A stretch of DNA of 64,000 nucleotides from Bactrocera neohumeralis (lineage: Eukaryota; Arthropoda; Insecta; Diptera; Tephritidae), in assembly GCF_024586455.1 (NCBI RefSeq), contig NC_065919.1, positions 8,159,368 through 8,223,367 of the forward strand. The letters are read 5' to 3'. Below, piece by piece: positions 1-11,541 of the stretch (position 1 is its first letter; each line of letters opens with the position of its first letter). The translations under genes and the position numbers were made by a program. The notes under the pieces are model-generated. The model was not told where the DNA came from, made no database searches, and worked only from the letters and a program-made list of their open reading frames with translations.

Positions 1-191
1 ATGCGATGGAGAAACTATGCAATTGTCAAAAGCACATGATCTAAAGGTACATTAAGCAATTTTTATGGCGCAATAATTTTTCGGATGCGAAAATAAATTG
101 CAGTGTTTGTATTTGTTAACAAAAATATGTTTAAAGCGCAAAGTGTTTGAGAATGGTATGTGTGTAGCAATTTTAGGCAAATTTCAATAAG

Positions 192-1265
192 GAACAAGTA
201 AGGAAGGGCTAAGTTCGGGTGTCACCGAACATTTTATACTCTCGCATGATAAAGTGATAATCGAGATACCATTATTAGCAACTTTATTGCGAGAATATAA
301 AAATGATGCCCTCTGAATTACATGAAAATATCTGAGAGATTTACCGATATTTTCGGTGAAAAATTAGGTTAGGTTAGGTTAGGCACTGAATTCTTCGTGT
401 TCGATATCAGGGACCTTCAAAAGTTATAGTCCGATCACGACAATTTTTCCACAAGGGATACCTCAGCTCAAATACCGTATTTATGTACAGTTTTATTCCG
501 CTATCATCATTGGTTCCTAATGTACTATATATTATACAGAGAACGCCCATTTTCAATTTTTACAAAAAGCCTGGGTGCAGCTTCCTTCTGCCATTTCTTC
601 CGTAAAATTTAGTGTTTCTGACGTTTTTTATGAGTCGGTTAACGCACTCTTAGTGATTTTCAACATAACCTTTGTATGGGAGGTGGGCGTGGTTATTATC
701 CGATTTCTTCCATTTTTGAACTGTATATGGAAATGCCTAAAGGAAACGACTCTGTAGAGTTTGGTTGACATAACTATAGTAGTTTCCGAGATATGTACAA
801 AAAACTTAGTTCCAAAAACATTACGTCCAAATATTCCCCTCCGTAATGCGATTATTTGTGCCAAATTTCACTTTAATATCTTTATTTATGGCTTAGTTAT
901 AGCACTTTATATGTTTTCGGTTTCCGCCATTTTGTGGGCGTGGCAGTGGGCCGATTTTGCCCATCTTCGACCTTAACCTTCTTATGGAGCCAAGAAATAT
1001 GTACGTGTACCAAGTTTCACCATGATATCTCAATTTTTACTCAAGTTACAGCTTGCACGGACGGACGGACGGACAGACGGACGGAAAGACGGACGGACAG
1101 ACGGACGGACAGACAGACATCCGGATTTCGACTCTACTCGTCGCCCTGATCACTTTGGTATATATAACCCTATATCTGACTCTTTTAGTTTTAGGACTTA
1201 CAAACAACCGTTATGTGAACAAAACTATAATACTCTCCTTAGCAACTTTGTTGCGAGAGCATAAA
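192..1265 (-). mobile_element. DINE-1/INE-1-like Helentron-type non-autonomous element (family A)
   Basis: On the minus strand the element begins with TATGCTCTCGCAACAAAG at 1265, followed by a block ending in TATAGTTTTG. Next come a TATATATA/TGATCAGGG block, a (GTCY)n tetranucleotide tract at 1058-1118 and a GATATC block. Stretches of CGCCCAC lie inside, and the end is a hairpin (GTTCGG...CCGAAC, about 217-234) with TTAGCCCTTCC and an ACTTG end. This order matches Drosophila DINE-1/INE-1 elements (Helentron-associated repeats). A second copy lies at 57907-58983 in opposite orientation. This copy carries about 200 extra bases (roughly 265-465), including four TTAGG units at 364-383. There is no coding capacity. 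The short ORFs inside, such as those at 628-864, are shared between copies only because the repeat is shared. Confidence 0.8.
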
Positions 1266-1659
1266 AAAAGCTACATATGTATATGTACATACATATATAT
1301 TTGCTTATGTGAATGCATAAAATATAGGTTATGTGTGGCTTAAAAATTCTTTGCATGAATTGACATTGCCTGTACGGCTCTCATGCAAAGCAACTAGTTA
1401 TATACTTTTAGGCGCAACGAACGACTATTGTGATCTAGCCATCACAGGGTGGTGCAAATAAAAACTTAATTTTAATAAAATAATGAGCGATTGTAAAGAC
1501 AACAAGTAGGCTAATTATAATTCACATCTATTACTTTCTGCAAGGATCAGAGCCGGCGAAATACTTATAAAGTCAACTCGAAGTTAAAATATTTTTATAT
1601 TATATATTATATTTAATTATATGAGGGTTAAGGGAAATATTAAGTTGTCAAATATCCGC
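1266..1659. other. Intergenic, nothing coding seen
   Basis: AT-rich sequence with an ATATGT/ACATAC microsatellite at 1274-1303. A 10-bp inverted repeat (CTTTGCATGA at 1349-1358, TCATGCAAAG at 1381-1390) could form a small stem. No gene or transposon homology was recognised. Confidence 0.5.
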
Positions 1660-2650
1660 CTTTTTGTCTTTTGAATTTCGCAGCTATGCATAAAGCGCTC
1701 TAGAGCTCGTATCTGGCATTACGATAAATCTTTGAAAGGTCTTTACATAACCTACAAAACGACGCTATGCATGATTAGTTTGGATATTGCGTTCAACAGT
1801 TATAGACATGTAAACATGGAGTTCACTAACGCCGAAATTCGCGCTATTTTAAAGTTTTCCTTCGTTAAAGGCAAATCCGCTGGAGAAAGGTTCCGTGAGA
1901 TTAATGGTGTTTTGGGGGATGGTACTCTATCACTTCGAACTGCGGATGAATGGTTTCGACGATTCAGAAAACGACACCATGGATCAGCCAGCCGGCGGAA
2001 GATCTGTGACGACGAATACCGATCAAATCATGGAAAACATCGAGTTAGACCGGCATGTGGCATATCGTGACATCACCCAGAAGATGGGAGTTAGTCACCA
2101 AACCATTTTAAACCATCTGCAGAAGGCTGGATACACAAAAAAGCTTGATGTTTCGGTGCCGCATGATTTGACGATGATTGGACCGAATCAACGGCTGCGA
2201 TATGCTGCTAAAATGGAACGAACTCGACCCATTTTTGAAGCGGATGGTGACTGGCGCCGAAAAATGCATCACATACGACAATATCAAGCGAAAATGGTCG
2301 TGGTCGATGGCCGGTGAATCGTCCCAAACAGTGGCCAAGCCGGGATTGACGGCCAGGAAGGCTTTGCTGTATGTTTGGTGGGATTGGAAGGGAATCATCC
2401 ACTATGAGCTGCTCCCATATGACCACACGCTTAATTCTATCATCTACTGTGAACAACTGGACCGCTTGAAGCAGGCGATTGATCAGAAACGTCCCGAATT
2501 GGCCAAGAGGACGGGTGTAGTGTTCCACCAGGACAACGCCAAACCACACACTTCGTTGATGACTCGTCAGAAGCTACGGGAGCTCGGTTGGGAGGTTTTA
2601 TCGCATCCACCTTATAGCCCGGACATAGCACCAAGTGATTACCACCATGG
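1660..2650 (+). pseudogene. Broken mariner (DD34D) transposase
   Basis: Mariner transposases cut and paste DNA at TA sites. Reading starts at ATG 1816 (MEFTNAEIRAILKFSFVKGK), the usual mariner helix-turn-helix N-terminus. It shifts frame near 1965 and again near 2175. The catalytic domain then runs to about 2648. The first catalytic Asp is Ala (TGAEKC where the family has TGDEKW). The second (VFHQDNAKPH) and third (SPDIAPSDYH) are kept with exactly 34 residues between them, the DD34D signature. The protein ends directly after the third Asp, where unrelated sequence and then a DINE-1-like fragment follow, so roughly the last 60-70 residues and the 3' terminal repeat are missing. It cannot be active. 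The exact mariner subfamily (cecropia/irritans-like) is not resolved. Confidence 0.93.
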
Positions 2651-2689
2651 TTTTTGTCCGATTTCGCATATTTTCACTCTGTAGTCTAG

Positions 2690-2926
2690 GAGTTTTAGGA
2701 TTATTTTATATACCGAATTTGGTTGCAACATTTAGAGTCGATATAGATTTTTACTTAAATGTAGGCGCTCCCTCGCCCATCGTCCAATTTTGACTCCTAC
2801 TGCTATACAATCATCTATATATACACATAACTCTATATCTATCTCGAATAATTTTAGGTGATACAAACGACTGTTCGGTGAACAAAACTATTTTACTCTA
2901 TAGCAACATGTTGCAAGATTATATAA
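2690..2926 (-). mobile_element. Partial DINE-1-like element (family A, terminal part)
   Basis: The minus strand starts near 2926 with TATAATCTTGCAACATGTTGC and continues to AAAATAGTTTTGTTCACCGA and a TCGAGATAGATATAGAGTTA block. This is the same start as the copy at 56706. Only the first 150-230 bases are recognisable. It abuts the truncated mariner, which suggests a later insertion or deletion removed the mariner 3' end. Confidence 0.6.
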
Positions 2927-3488
2927 TTATGCAGCAAATTTTCCAAAAAGAACTGCAAAATTGCAAGTTTCTTAAAATGAGGCGACTTATTAACTGACAA
3001 GCGAATTGAATTTCATAAAGCCACTTCGATAAGCCACTTGAATTAAATAGGGTCTTCAACTGAAGAATGCAGAATAATACCAAAAATGAATTAAGCAACT
3101 CTACCTCAGATAAAATGTGCGAATATTAGCTTGGAAACTCGGCTTACTTCCTCTTCAATTCGATAATCGCAGTTAAATCTACATTTCGTGATATCAAAAG
3201 CGTACACAACAACAGTTTCTGTTAACGCTTGTTTAATATGCGGACATCACAGCGACTCTTTGCGGATTCCATGCAGCGATTGTGTGGCAAGTGTCTTCTG
3301 CATACCAATTAAAGCGCCCAACGCACAGTGGCAATGCCGAAACATGCTCACATCTTTTTTAAATGATTTTAAAGAAAGACTTAAAGAAGGCGAATAAAAA
3401 TAAAAGCGAAAGTGAAATTGCTCAATTTACTGCTTTCTTTCAAGACAGCAAATTGTTTTGAAAACAGTACGTCTAAAACAACGGTACA
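2927..3488. promoter_or_regulatory. Upstream region and probable 5' UTR of the MCORP gene
   Basis: This is non-repetitive sequence just upstream of the laccase-like gene. A TATA-like AATAAAAG lies at 3399-3406, about 20-25 bases before TCAATT near 3422-3427, which resembles the fly initiator TCAGTY. This pairing is only suggestive. A short ORF at 3188-3397 has no recognisable homology and is probably chance. Confidence 0.25.
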
Positions 3489-5570
3489 ATGAAGATCGAA
3501 TGTGTACGAAAACGCTTAGCTACGTTTACGCTTACAGCGCTACTACTGATAACAGTGGCACAAGGATTAGAAGAAGCAGCGCACGAGAAGACAAAAACAC
3601 ACAGTGGAGCAGAAGCAGACTTTGCAACAACCGCCGACACTGCAGATGACGAGCTAAGACTCGCCGTTGACTTCGAGCAAGTAGCGCGCAATTTCGACAA
3701 TGCGAACCACAACCAACACCTCAAGTCAGCCAATTTCAGTGTAACAGATAGCAAGGGGCGTCATTCCTGCGAACGTCGCTGTCAAAATAATCAAGCGCTC
3801 ACATGCTATTATCGGCTGGTGGTGCACCGTTACCAGGCGTCGAGCGCCGAATGCGAGCGTTGCTTTAATAACGAAGCGGCCTGTCCGAAACAGCAATGCA
3901 TTTACGGCGATGGTGTGTACACACCCATAATAGCCATCAATCAAATGCTGCCCGCACCACCAATCGAGGTGTGTGTGGACGACACAGTTGTGGTTGATGT
4001 CATCAACTACCTTACCGAACCGATCAGCATACACTGGCACGGCTTGCCGATGTTCCGTACGCCCGAGATGGATGGTGCACCATTTATTACACAATATCCA
4101 ATACAGCCAGCTGAGGCTTATCGCTATCAATTTAATGCAGAACGTGTGGGCAGCGTCTGGTATAACAGTCATGTGGGTTTGCAGCGTAATTTGGGTGTTG
4201 GTGGTGCTTTCATTATACGGCAGCCGGTGCAAAGTGATCCACAGTCCTATTTATATGATTTCGATTTGCCGGAGCACACACTACTCATACAAGACTACGT
4301 TTATGGAAATGATATGAGTCGTGTGAGGAATCTACTCATCAATGGTAAGGGTAGAAATCATGCTTCGAGCATTTCCGATCGCGATCCACGACATCGCTAC
4401 GAGCGTCTGCAGGTAGCGAATGGTAAGCGCCATCGCTTCCGTGTCGTCTACAATAGCGTCTTCAATTGTCCTGTTGAGTTTTCAGTAGAGAACCATAGAA
4501 TGCTTATGATTAGCACGGACGGCAATGATATTGTACCGGTGCTGGCCGATAGCTTTTTCATGAGCGCTGGCGAACGTTTCGATTTTGTGCTGCAGGCGAA
4601 TCAGCAAGCGCGTAGCTATTGGATTAGGGTGCGTGGTTATGAGGATTGCGCCAAGGAAAACATCTATCAAGGCGCTATTTTGACGTATCAAATTAACGTT
4701 GGACGCGCTTTGCCACAAAACCCATTGGTGAAAAGTTCATTCTGCGACAATGGTAATGAGGAGTATCTCACCGTGGGCGACTATGAGCACCAACTGAAGA
4801 AAACTGTATCATTCGAGAAAAGTGAATGCCCTCGCGCTGACTTCAAAGCCACAAATGTTGCCACAGTTGGTTTGAGCGCTTTGGAACAAGTGCCATGGAA
4901 TCGAGACACCGAATTTCTCACATACTATTCACTGTTCGGTTCGCGTGCAACGGCTGGCGCTGCCGAAGTGTCCTATCAAATCGATGACATCACTTTTAAA
5001 ATGTCGAAAATTTCACTTCTACAAACTAACGGTCTCTACAATGAGAAAGGCGTGTACTGCAATCGCTCAATGCTCGCGGCAAAGGGTCTAAATTGTGAAA
5101 CACAGCAATGCAGTTGCACGAATGTTGTGCGCTTACCAGCTTATCGTGCCATAGAAATCGTTTTGGTCAATAATAATAATGAACCGACACCGGTGCATTT
5201 GCATGGCTACACTGTGCGTTTGGTGGGCCAGAATGTTTTGGGTGGCATAGTGAGCGAGAAACAGGTGAGATTTTCGGTATGAAATTACGTGCGAGTTTCT
5301 TGTTATTAACTGAAATTTATTTACGTGCAGATAAGAGATCTTGATAGACGTGGTGGGCTGCAACGTTCAACTGATGAGTATCCCATTCAAAAGGACACGG
5401 TGCAGGTGCCACCGCTAGGTTATGCGATCATACGTTTCTACAGCAGCAATCCCGGTTATTGGATGTATCACAGTTCGTTGGATAGCCAGGCCGTACGTGG
5501 CATGATTGGCGTTTTCAAAGTCGGCGAAGATCATCAAATAAAAGAGGTGCCTGCGCGTTTGCGTTGTTGA
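3489..5570 (+). CDS. MCORP: Laccase-like multicopper oxidase-related protein (MCORP), two exons
   Basis: Exon 1 is 3489-5264 (592 codons) and exon 2 is 5331-5570 (79 codons plus stop), joined by a 66-bp phase-0 intron with GTGAG/GTGCAG ends; the product is 671 residues. Residues 1-26 form a signal peptide, so the protein should be secreted. An acidic linker (27-90) leads to the Cys-rich segment of insect laccases (94-137), then three cupredoxin domains. Copper motifs are partly lost. HWHG (182-185) is intact. WYNSH (224-228) has Asn for the first His. TPVHLHG (567-573) has Thr for the type 1 His. HSSLDSQ (639-645) replaces HCHxxxH, keeping only His639. Met650 (axial position) remains. So 6 of 10 ligand His and no Cys survive, and the type 1 site is gone. 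This pattern fits the insect MCORP family, reported from Tribolium as lacking oxidase activity; the fly ortholog is, as I recall, CG32557. The reading frame is intact with no internal stop, so loss of ligands is not simple decay. The start at 3489 gives a complete signal peptide. Confidence 0.93.
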
Positions 5571-5761
5571 TTTAATGTGTGGTGAGAGATTTTGAAATTC
5601 GTTTACTCATTCTCAAAATCAAAGAAATGTGTGTTTCCTTAAGTCATCTTATTTATTTTTACTTCTAATGCTTTCTAATGCTTTTGTTGAAGGTTATTAT
5701 GTCAAAAAATTATTTATTTATCATTTCACTTTAAGTGAGTTTCATAAAAGTATATATTTAT

Positions 5762-5767
5762 AATAAA
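5762..5767 (+). promoter_or_regulatory. Polyadenylation signal of the MCORP gene
   Basis: A canonical AATAAA lies 192 bases past the stop codon, within an AT-rich 3' UTR. The stretch from here to about 6190 is AT-rich and otherwise empty. Confidence 0.55.
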
Positions 5768-6199
5768 TAAAAATTTTTTTATTAGTCTACTTATGTACGT
5801 ATGGAATAGTTAAAAATATATATAAAAATAAAAAAAAATTCCGTTAAAAAATATGCAAACTAGAAAAGTTCCTCCCTAGAGTTATACAACATAACCTCTA
5901 AAATTCCAAACCGCCTTGTAATCGATTTCCTTAGCATGGTTCATGACATCGCTAACTCTACAGAAAAGAAAAATAGCAGACTAGATAACTAACTTGTCTG
6001 TTCTTAATTAAACAACATTTGTGGTAGAAAAGATAGCGTTATAAAACACGTGATCCTGTCAAATTAGTCGACGATACATATTTGGGGTCTACAAACGTAT
6101 TTGCACGCCCAGCAGAGTCGATAATTTGAGCATTATTCAAGGGGATAAAGCGCATTATCAGAGACATCTTACAGTACGCTACCAAGACACTATTGATAT

Positions 6200-6790
6200 T
6201 ATGGAGCAGAGTATGAAAGAAACCCGAATAAGGCCACGTACCATCGGGCGTATCAATTGGTGCAGTGTTTATCCTCTTCATGGAAGATTTTGTGGAGGGA
6301 TCATGGTTTGCAGAATTACAAAATCCAACTCGTGTTAGAATTGAAGCCGAATGACCAACAAGCGCGTCGCACGTTTCGTAAATGGTTCCAAAACAAAATA
6401 GCCCACAAAATTCCACAAATTTTGTTCAGTGGTGTCTTTTTTGTTTTTTTTTTGCTCTATGACCTGCCATAATATTATAATCGATTGGGAATGCTAATAA
6501 AGCCATGATTAATGACTTTTACGTACTTTATCAGCATCAACATCCCTCAAGTTGATGTGGACGATCTTTGGATCAAACAAAATGGCGCTACATGCCACAC
6601 AGCCTAAGAAACAATCAATTTATTGAAGGAAACTTTTGGTGAGCGCTTTATCTTGGGTCGAGGCTCTGTGTCGTGGCGTATGATTTAAAGCCGCTTAACT
6701 ATTTTTTTTTTTTTTGGGTTTATGTGAAATCACTTGTTTTTGATGAGAATATTCTGCGCGTTATGATATACGGCCCCAATTGCTGCAATA
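6200..6790 (+). pseudogene. Rosa-like (DD41D) transposase relic
   Basis: Pieces of one transposase appear in shifting frames. YKIQLVLELKPNDQQARRTF (about 6319-6378) is the end of the DNA-binding region. MINDFYVL follows near 6507. Next is the second catalytic motif IKQNGATCHTA (about 6572-6604), where the family has FQQDGATCHTA, then ETINLLKETFGERF. The last is DLKPLNYFFFFWVYVKSLVF (6680-6739), where the family has DLTPLDYFLWGYVKS. Both recognisable catalytic Asp residues are Asn, and the stretch has stops and frameshifts. A T-run at 6703-6715 has expanded inside the last motif. Other relics of the same family lie at 50215-50530 and 53312-54850. Confidence 0.8.
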
Positions 6791-8917
6791 AGTGGCCAGA
6801 AATTGGACAACTCGGCTGGAATTTTTTCGAGTCATCCGCAATCTCAATCTCAATTTGTGACCAGTTACTATTCACTAAACAGTCTCTAGCGTTAGTCTCA
6901 AAATATTGACTCAAACTTGAGAAATGGTAATTAGCAGGTCACAAAACCAAAAAGAACTCTTGTCTGCCATTTTGAATATACTGAATAGAGATCATCACAG
7001 ATATTAATCGATTGTACTTATTCTCTATTTTGTAAGCAACTCAAACACGAAAAGGTTAAAAATAAATCAATTTTACATATATTTCGTACATATTATGAAA
7101 CAAAGTCAACATCCTATATGTATTTTTACTTTTATTGATAATTATGTTTTTTGACTATGTTATAGAAAATTTAATATTTGTTATCGACATATTTATTTTC
7201 ATTCAAGTTTAAAAACATCTGTGAATAATGAAATGTAGATTTTGTGACTATCACTTACAGAATAGCAAAATCGTCTCAAGTCTCAAAAATTGTCTCTAAC
7301 TCAAAATCTCAAATTTAGAGACTTGAGACAGTATCACAGTACAGAATCGCACGGTAAATGTGTTTTATATTTTATTAAAAACCACATGTCTGATAAAACA
7401 CCCTTTATTTTTGATCTTGTGCGGTTGCAAATCGATATTTATACTATATACTATTATACTATATTTATGTATGTAAATTTCTGAAAATGCTTCTGTTCTT
7501 CAAAATAGTTGGCTTCACTGTGTAGTATACTTAATTACAAGACTGTAGCTTGTTTTGCTGGCTTTTGATGACACATTAGCCTTGTCTTCGGATGAAACCA
7601 CTTACAAAATCGATTAAACAAACTCAACTATGTACTCTACGATAGATACTTACAGCGTTGCCTACACATATAGGTACGAGTATGTGTGTAAGAATGCACA
7701 AGTAATGAGAAAAGAAACACTTGATTTGCTCGATTGTGAAACACTTTATACACGCCACCAACAACACTTGTGTGCAAAGAGTTTAATCAATTTGGAGTGC
7801 TTTTGTTTAGAGTTTTAACACAATATCTATCATTTTGCATTTTCGTTATCCTTGCGCATTTTCTTGGTGAACTTTTTGCAAACACTCCTCGTAAATTTCG
7901 TAATTTTATACAATTTCTGACTCAACGACATAGTTCCCGTTACATCACAACGGCCATAGTTGGGCCCTACAATAACTACACACAATGTTTGCACCTAGTT
8001 TGCACTGTGTTAGCTTGTGCGAAAACACGCGAGACTAAATTAAATAAAGTGACTTTCGTACCAGCTGCTGGCTAAATGTCGCCGAAAAATGTTTTATGCA
8101 AATTTCAACGTTTCTGCTTCTTTGCCATTGTTCTCTATTTAATAGTTTTCACATTTAATTTTTTGCCTGGAAGTGTAGAAACTGTATGATTCCACTAGAC
8201 TGGAAAACGGCACACGCGCCTTCCTTTGCGTTCACGGCGCGACTATTGTTTAGGGTGTTGCCCACGGCGTATCCTAGCAATTGGCTATATAGCACGACCG
8301 TTATACTGTGTTTTGCCAGTGTTATTGGCTAGTTGTTGTCATGACGCCGTTTTGGTAATAACAAATATGACTTTCGTTTAATTTTTCCCAAGGTGTGGTG
8401 CGGCCTCTAACAGCCGTCATCATTCTTTATAGCTGGGCGTCAGCATACCCAAAACTTCCCAAACTATTTAGTTAAACGAAAAAAAATTGAATATCATAAG
8501 CTATATTTGGAGCAAAAGCGGCAGAGGGCAGAGTGAGGCGAGGAAGCACACACATGCGACAAGTTATGAAAGTATAAATGACAATTTGACTATTTGGTTG
8601 ATCGTTATGGGTAAATAAACGATTGTTCCTCCATTGTTTCAACAACGCAATAGCCAACTCGATTCCATTTACCATACCTCTGTTCGCCATCCACAAGGTC
8701 TTTAAGAAAAAGTATACGTTTGTAAAAGCAACAGCAAAGTTAACCAGTTGAATTATATAGAGTCTAATCGAGGTTTATTCGATTCGCTAATTGCCTGAAC
8801 TGGGTAACTAAAAAGCAGCCAATGTAGTATTTTCATAAAGTTATTTATAATATATAAACTTTATAGGCGAGTTCTTAAGGTGGTTATTAAATCAGATCGT
8901 GGGATCTACAAGGTGCC
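6791..8917. other. Intergenic, no gene recognised
   Basis: AT-rich sequence with short ORFs that lack recognisable homology (for example 7770-8075 on + and 8472-8696 on -). It contains a perfect 12-bp inverted repeat: GTCTCAAGTCTC at 7273-7284 and its complement at 7318-7329. More CTCAA/GTCTC-type words lie near 6850-6920. Confidence 0.5.
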
Positions 8918-8919
8918 TT

Positions 8920-9555
8920 CCAAAGTAAACAGGACTTTTTGAATCTAGTGTCCCCTGGTGGCGCCATCTATATGTCGACTGATGCGTTAGAATCTGCTAT
9001 CTTTATCGAATGTCCAGTGAGAGTTTCATGACATTTCATCGATTCGAGGTGAAGTTATTGCGTTTTAAGTGTCAGTATGTTTGTGTTATTGGTGCGAAAG
9101 TGAGCTTCGAACAAAGAGCCAATATTAAATTTTGTTTAAAATTGGTAAAACTTTTACTGAAACGTTTCAATTGATGAAACAAGTTTATGGCGATGATTGC
9201 CTATCCCGTAGCAGAGTGCACGAGTGGTTTCAACGTTTTCAAAGTGATCGTGAGGACATAAATGACGATCAACATCATTGAAATTCATGGAAATGGAATT
9301 GAACATCTCCAAAACATCGATGCAAAATGCATTTGCCCATGAAAGGAAAGCGTTATGCAGACGTAGAGGCCATTCAAAAGGCTTGCACCGACATACTGGC
9401 GGCCATACCGACCAACGAGCTAAAACTCTCGTTCTACATGCTTTTGGAAAGTGCAAAAAGCTGTATTGAAACAGAAGGAGACTATTTTGAATAAAATAAA
9501 TTGATTTTGCCAAAAAAACCATTTGTTCTGTTTTTTTAAGTCCTGTTTACTTTGG
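8920..9555 (+). mobile_element. Internally deleted mariner with intact terminal repeats
   Basis: The ends are perfect 18-bp inverted repeats, CCAAAGTAAACAGGACTT at 8920-8937 and its complement at 9538-9555. The N-terminal part of a mariner transposase is readable: SFEQRANIKF, then SRSRVHEWFQRFQSDREDIN after a frameshift, then KFMEMELNISKTS. It jumps at about 9320 to an intact C-terminus that starts MHLPMKGKRY and ends ETEGDYFE with its natural stop near 9492. The whole catalytic core, with all three Asp residues, is missing. The 636-bp element is therefore non-autonomous and could move only with transposase supplied from elsewhere. Another mariner relic follows within about 35 bp. Confidence 0.85.
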
Positions 9556-9589
9556 TATGCGCTTTGTATATAATTTCTTGTAAAATGAC

Positions 9590-10415
9590 AAGGCAGCCAT
9601 GATGTTTAACACGTTAAAAAAAGTAAAGGAATTGGTGCTTGAGAATCGACGGTTAACAGTAAGAGATCTCATTGGCATCCTTGGAATATCGGAAGTATCA
9701 GTGAAAACCATTCTGAAAGATCATTTGGGTCCAAGAAAAATAAAAACGCGATTGATTCCAAAATCACTAAATCTAAACTAAATCACTAAAAATTTTCGAA
9801 AAACAGCGTCGATTTAACGTCTGTGAGACAATTGTTTCGGACTACCAGGATGTCGAGACACTTATTATTACCGGTGATGAGTCTTGGATTTATTCTTACG
9901 ACCAGGAAACACATGATGAATCAGCCAACGTCAAAGCAGGTCAAAGAGTAAGGTTATGTTGACCGTTTCCTTCGATTATCGATGTATGGTGCACTCCGAA
10001 TTCCTTCCGATCGGCCAAACTGCCAACAACGAATACTATTTGAGTATTATGCGCTCTTTGCTCGAAGTTATTCTTAAACAGAGATCGGAATTACGGGCCA
10101 ACAACTCTTGGTTTTTGCCCCACCATAATAAACCGACGCTACCTGCATTGATTCTCGTGAGGTTTTCGCCAATTTTCAACCAATATCGTGCCACAACCAC
10201 CGTATGATTTGATTTGGCTCCGTGTGACTTCTGGCTATTCTTCAAACTCAAACGATCGCTCTGGGGAAACCGTTTGAGTAAATTGAAAACATTAAGCGTG
10301 GACCGCAACGCGCATTGAAGGCTATTCGGGAAATTGACTTTAACAACTGTTTCGAAGAACAAGTGTATTGGTGCCAAGGGGGATTACGTTGAGGGGAAAA
10401 TTATTGATTTTGTAG
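9590..10415 (+). pseudogene. Degenerate mariner transposase (Mos1-like)
   Basis: The helix-turn-helix segment reads VKELVLENRRLTVRDLIGIL (from about 9620). It is followed by QRRFNVCE, the first catalytic motif ITGDESWIYSYDQET (about 9870-9913) with its Asp intact, then MLTVSFDYRCMVHSEFLPIG (9956 on). The second motif is altered (WFLPHHNKP in place of WFLHHDNAP). The third (CDFWLF) is readable only in another frame near 10226. The C-terminus (INFNNCFEE-like) ends near 10400. Several frameshifts and stops make it inactive. No terminal repeats were found, so the ends are approximate. Confidence 0.88.
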
Positions 10416-11541
10416 AATAAATTAAGAATTTTAGAATTATAGACAAAGCCTTACTATTTTTTGTTCATAGCAGTATATACATACATATGTATTTCAATCG
10501 ATTTTGTATCGTATTGCTTTATTATTGCTTACTTGTTAGCTATTATTTGCTGTCTGCCTTTTCAGTAGCCGTTTCTGCTGCGGTTTGCCTCTAATTGTTC
10601 GATTGTAATTCGGTGGCACTACGCCTTCGTAATTTAGTACTCCACTATTATTTATGCCTTTCCCCAATGTTTTCATTGTTTGCATTTCTACTTGAATCTG
10701 TGTGCTTTTAGGCTCTCTTTCATTTGTTGGCTCACTTAATTCGGCTACAGTAAACTATAATGCTGGGCAATCATTGGATGGTTACCGCCAAAACTTTCAA
10801 GAGCATAAAACTCAATGAAAATACACCGCACTAAAAGAATTAATATGTCTTGACTTTCCTACCGATATTTTGATATGAATTTATTTATTTATTTTTATTT
10901 AAATTTCTTTTACCTCGCTGTTCATTCCATTGCCATTCGTTCGCATTCGTTCATTAGTTTGACAGCCAACGCTACTAAAGTGGCTGACTGTTGTTAGTAT
11001 TTGCCTACCGCATTTCCCTTTTGGCCCACTCAATTGCCATGCCAATTGTTCTGCCATTATTTAAACAATTAACCCGATTAAAAGGTTTATGCTTTGGACT
11101 ATCAGGCCACTCAGTCGCTTCCGCTCATCCTAGTTACCGTTAATAAGTGAATTTTCGAATGGACTGAAATGTTTTCAGCCACATTTCTCCACTGTAATTG
11201 AAGTGAGCTTAAAAGTCCAACAATAAAATACAAATTGAAAATTCAATTAGGACATTAACTGGCGTTTCTAACATTTTTTCCGAGCATTTCATGAATTAAT
11301 AACCCGTTACTTGTCTAAGTAAGGGAAATTAAAATGTCATTCGAGTAAATTTGCTTTGTTCCCATTAAAAATAAATTTAGTTCAACGTAAATTAGGCGGC
11401 AGACAATAATTAGCTGTCAGAGAGTAATTTAAGAAAGTGAACAAAACAAAACTAAGCACTACTGTACTAGGTAGCTGCTATTCTTCCAAATCATAGCACG
11501 CTAGTGCATCGATGTGTGGACGAGGAGGAGATTTGCGCTTC
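10416..11541. other. Intergenic, nothing recognised
   Basis: AT-rich sequence without ORFs of note, tandem repeats or recognised transposon motifs. Confidence 0.5.

Noticed and set aside
364..383. Four TTAGG units, the ancestral insect telomere repeat
   Set aside because: They lie inside an interspersed DINE-1-like copy, are too few, and flies do not use TTAGG telomeres.
628..864. 78-codon minus-strand ORF similar to an ORF at 58280-58537
   Set aside because: The similarity comes from the shared DINE-1-like repeat; frames are not preserved by selection and no protein domain is seen.
1058..1118. Tetranucleotide ACGG/ACAG array as a CRISPR-like or independent satellite
   Set aside because: It is the usual GTCY tract of DINE-1-like elements and occurs at the same place in other copies.
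1895..2684. Separate ORFs that look like two or three small genes
   Set aside because: They are consecutive pieces of one mariner transposase in three frames.
3726..4232. 168-codon minus-strand ORF
   Set aside because: It is fully antisense to the laccase-like exon and has no independent homology.
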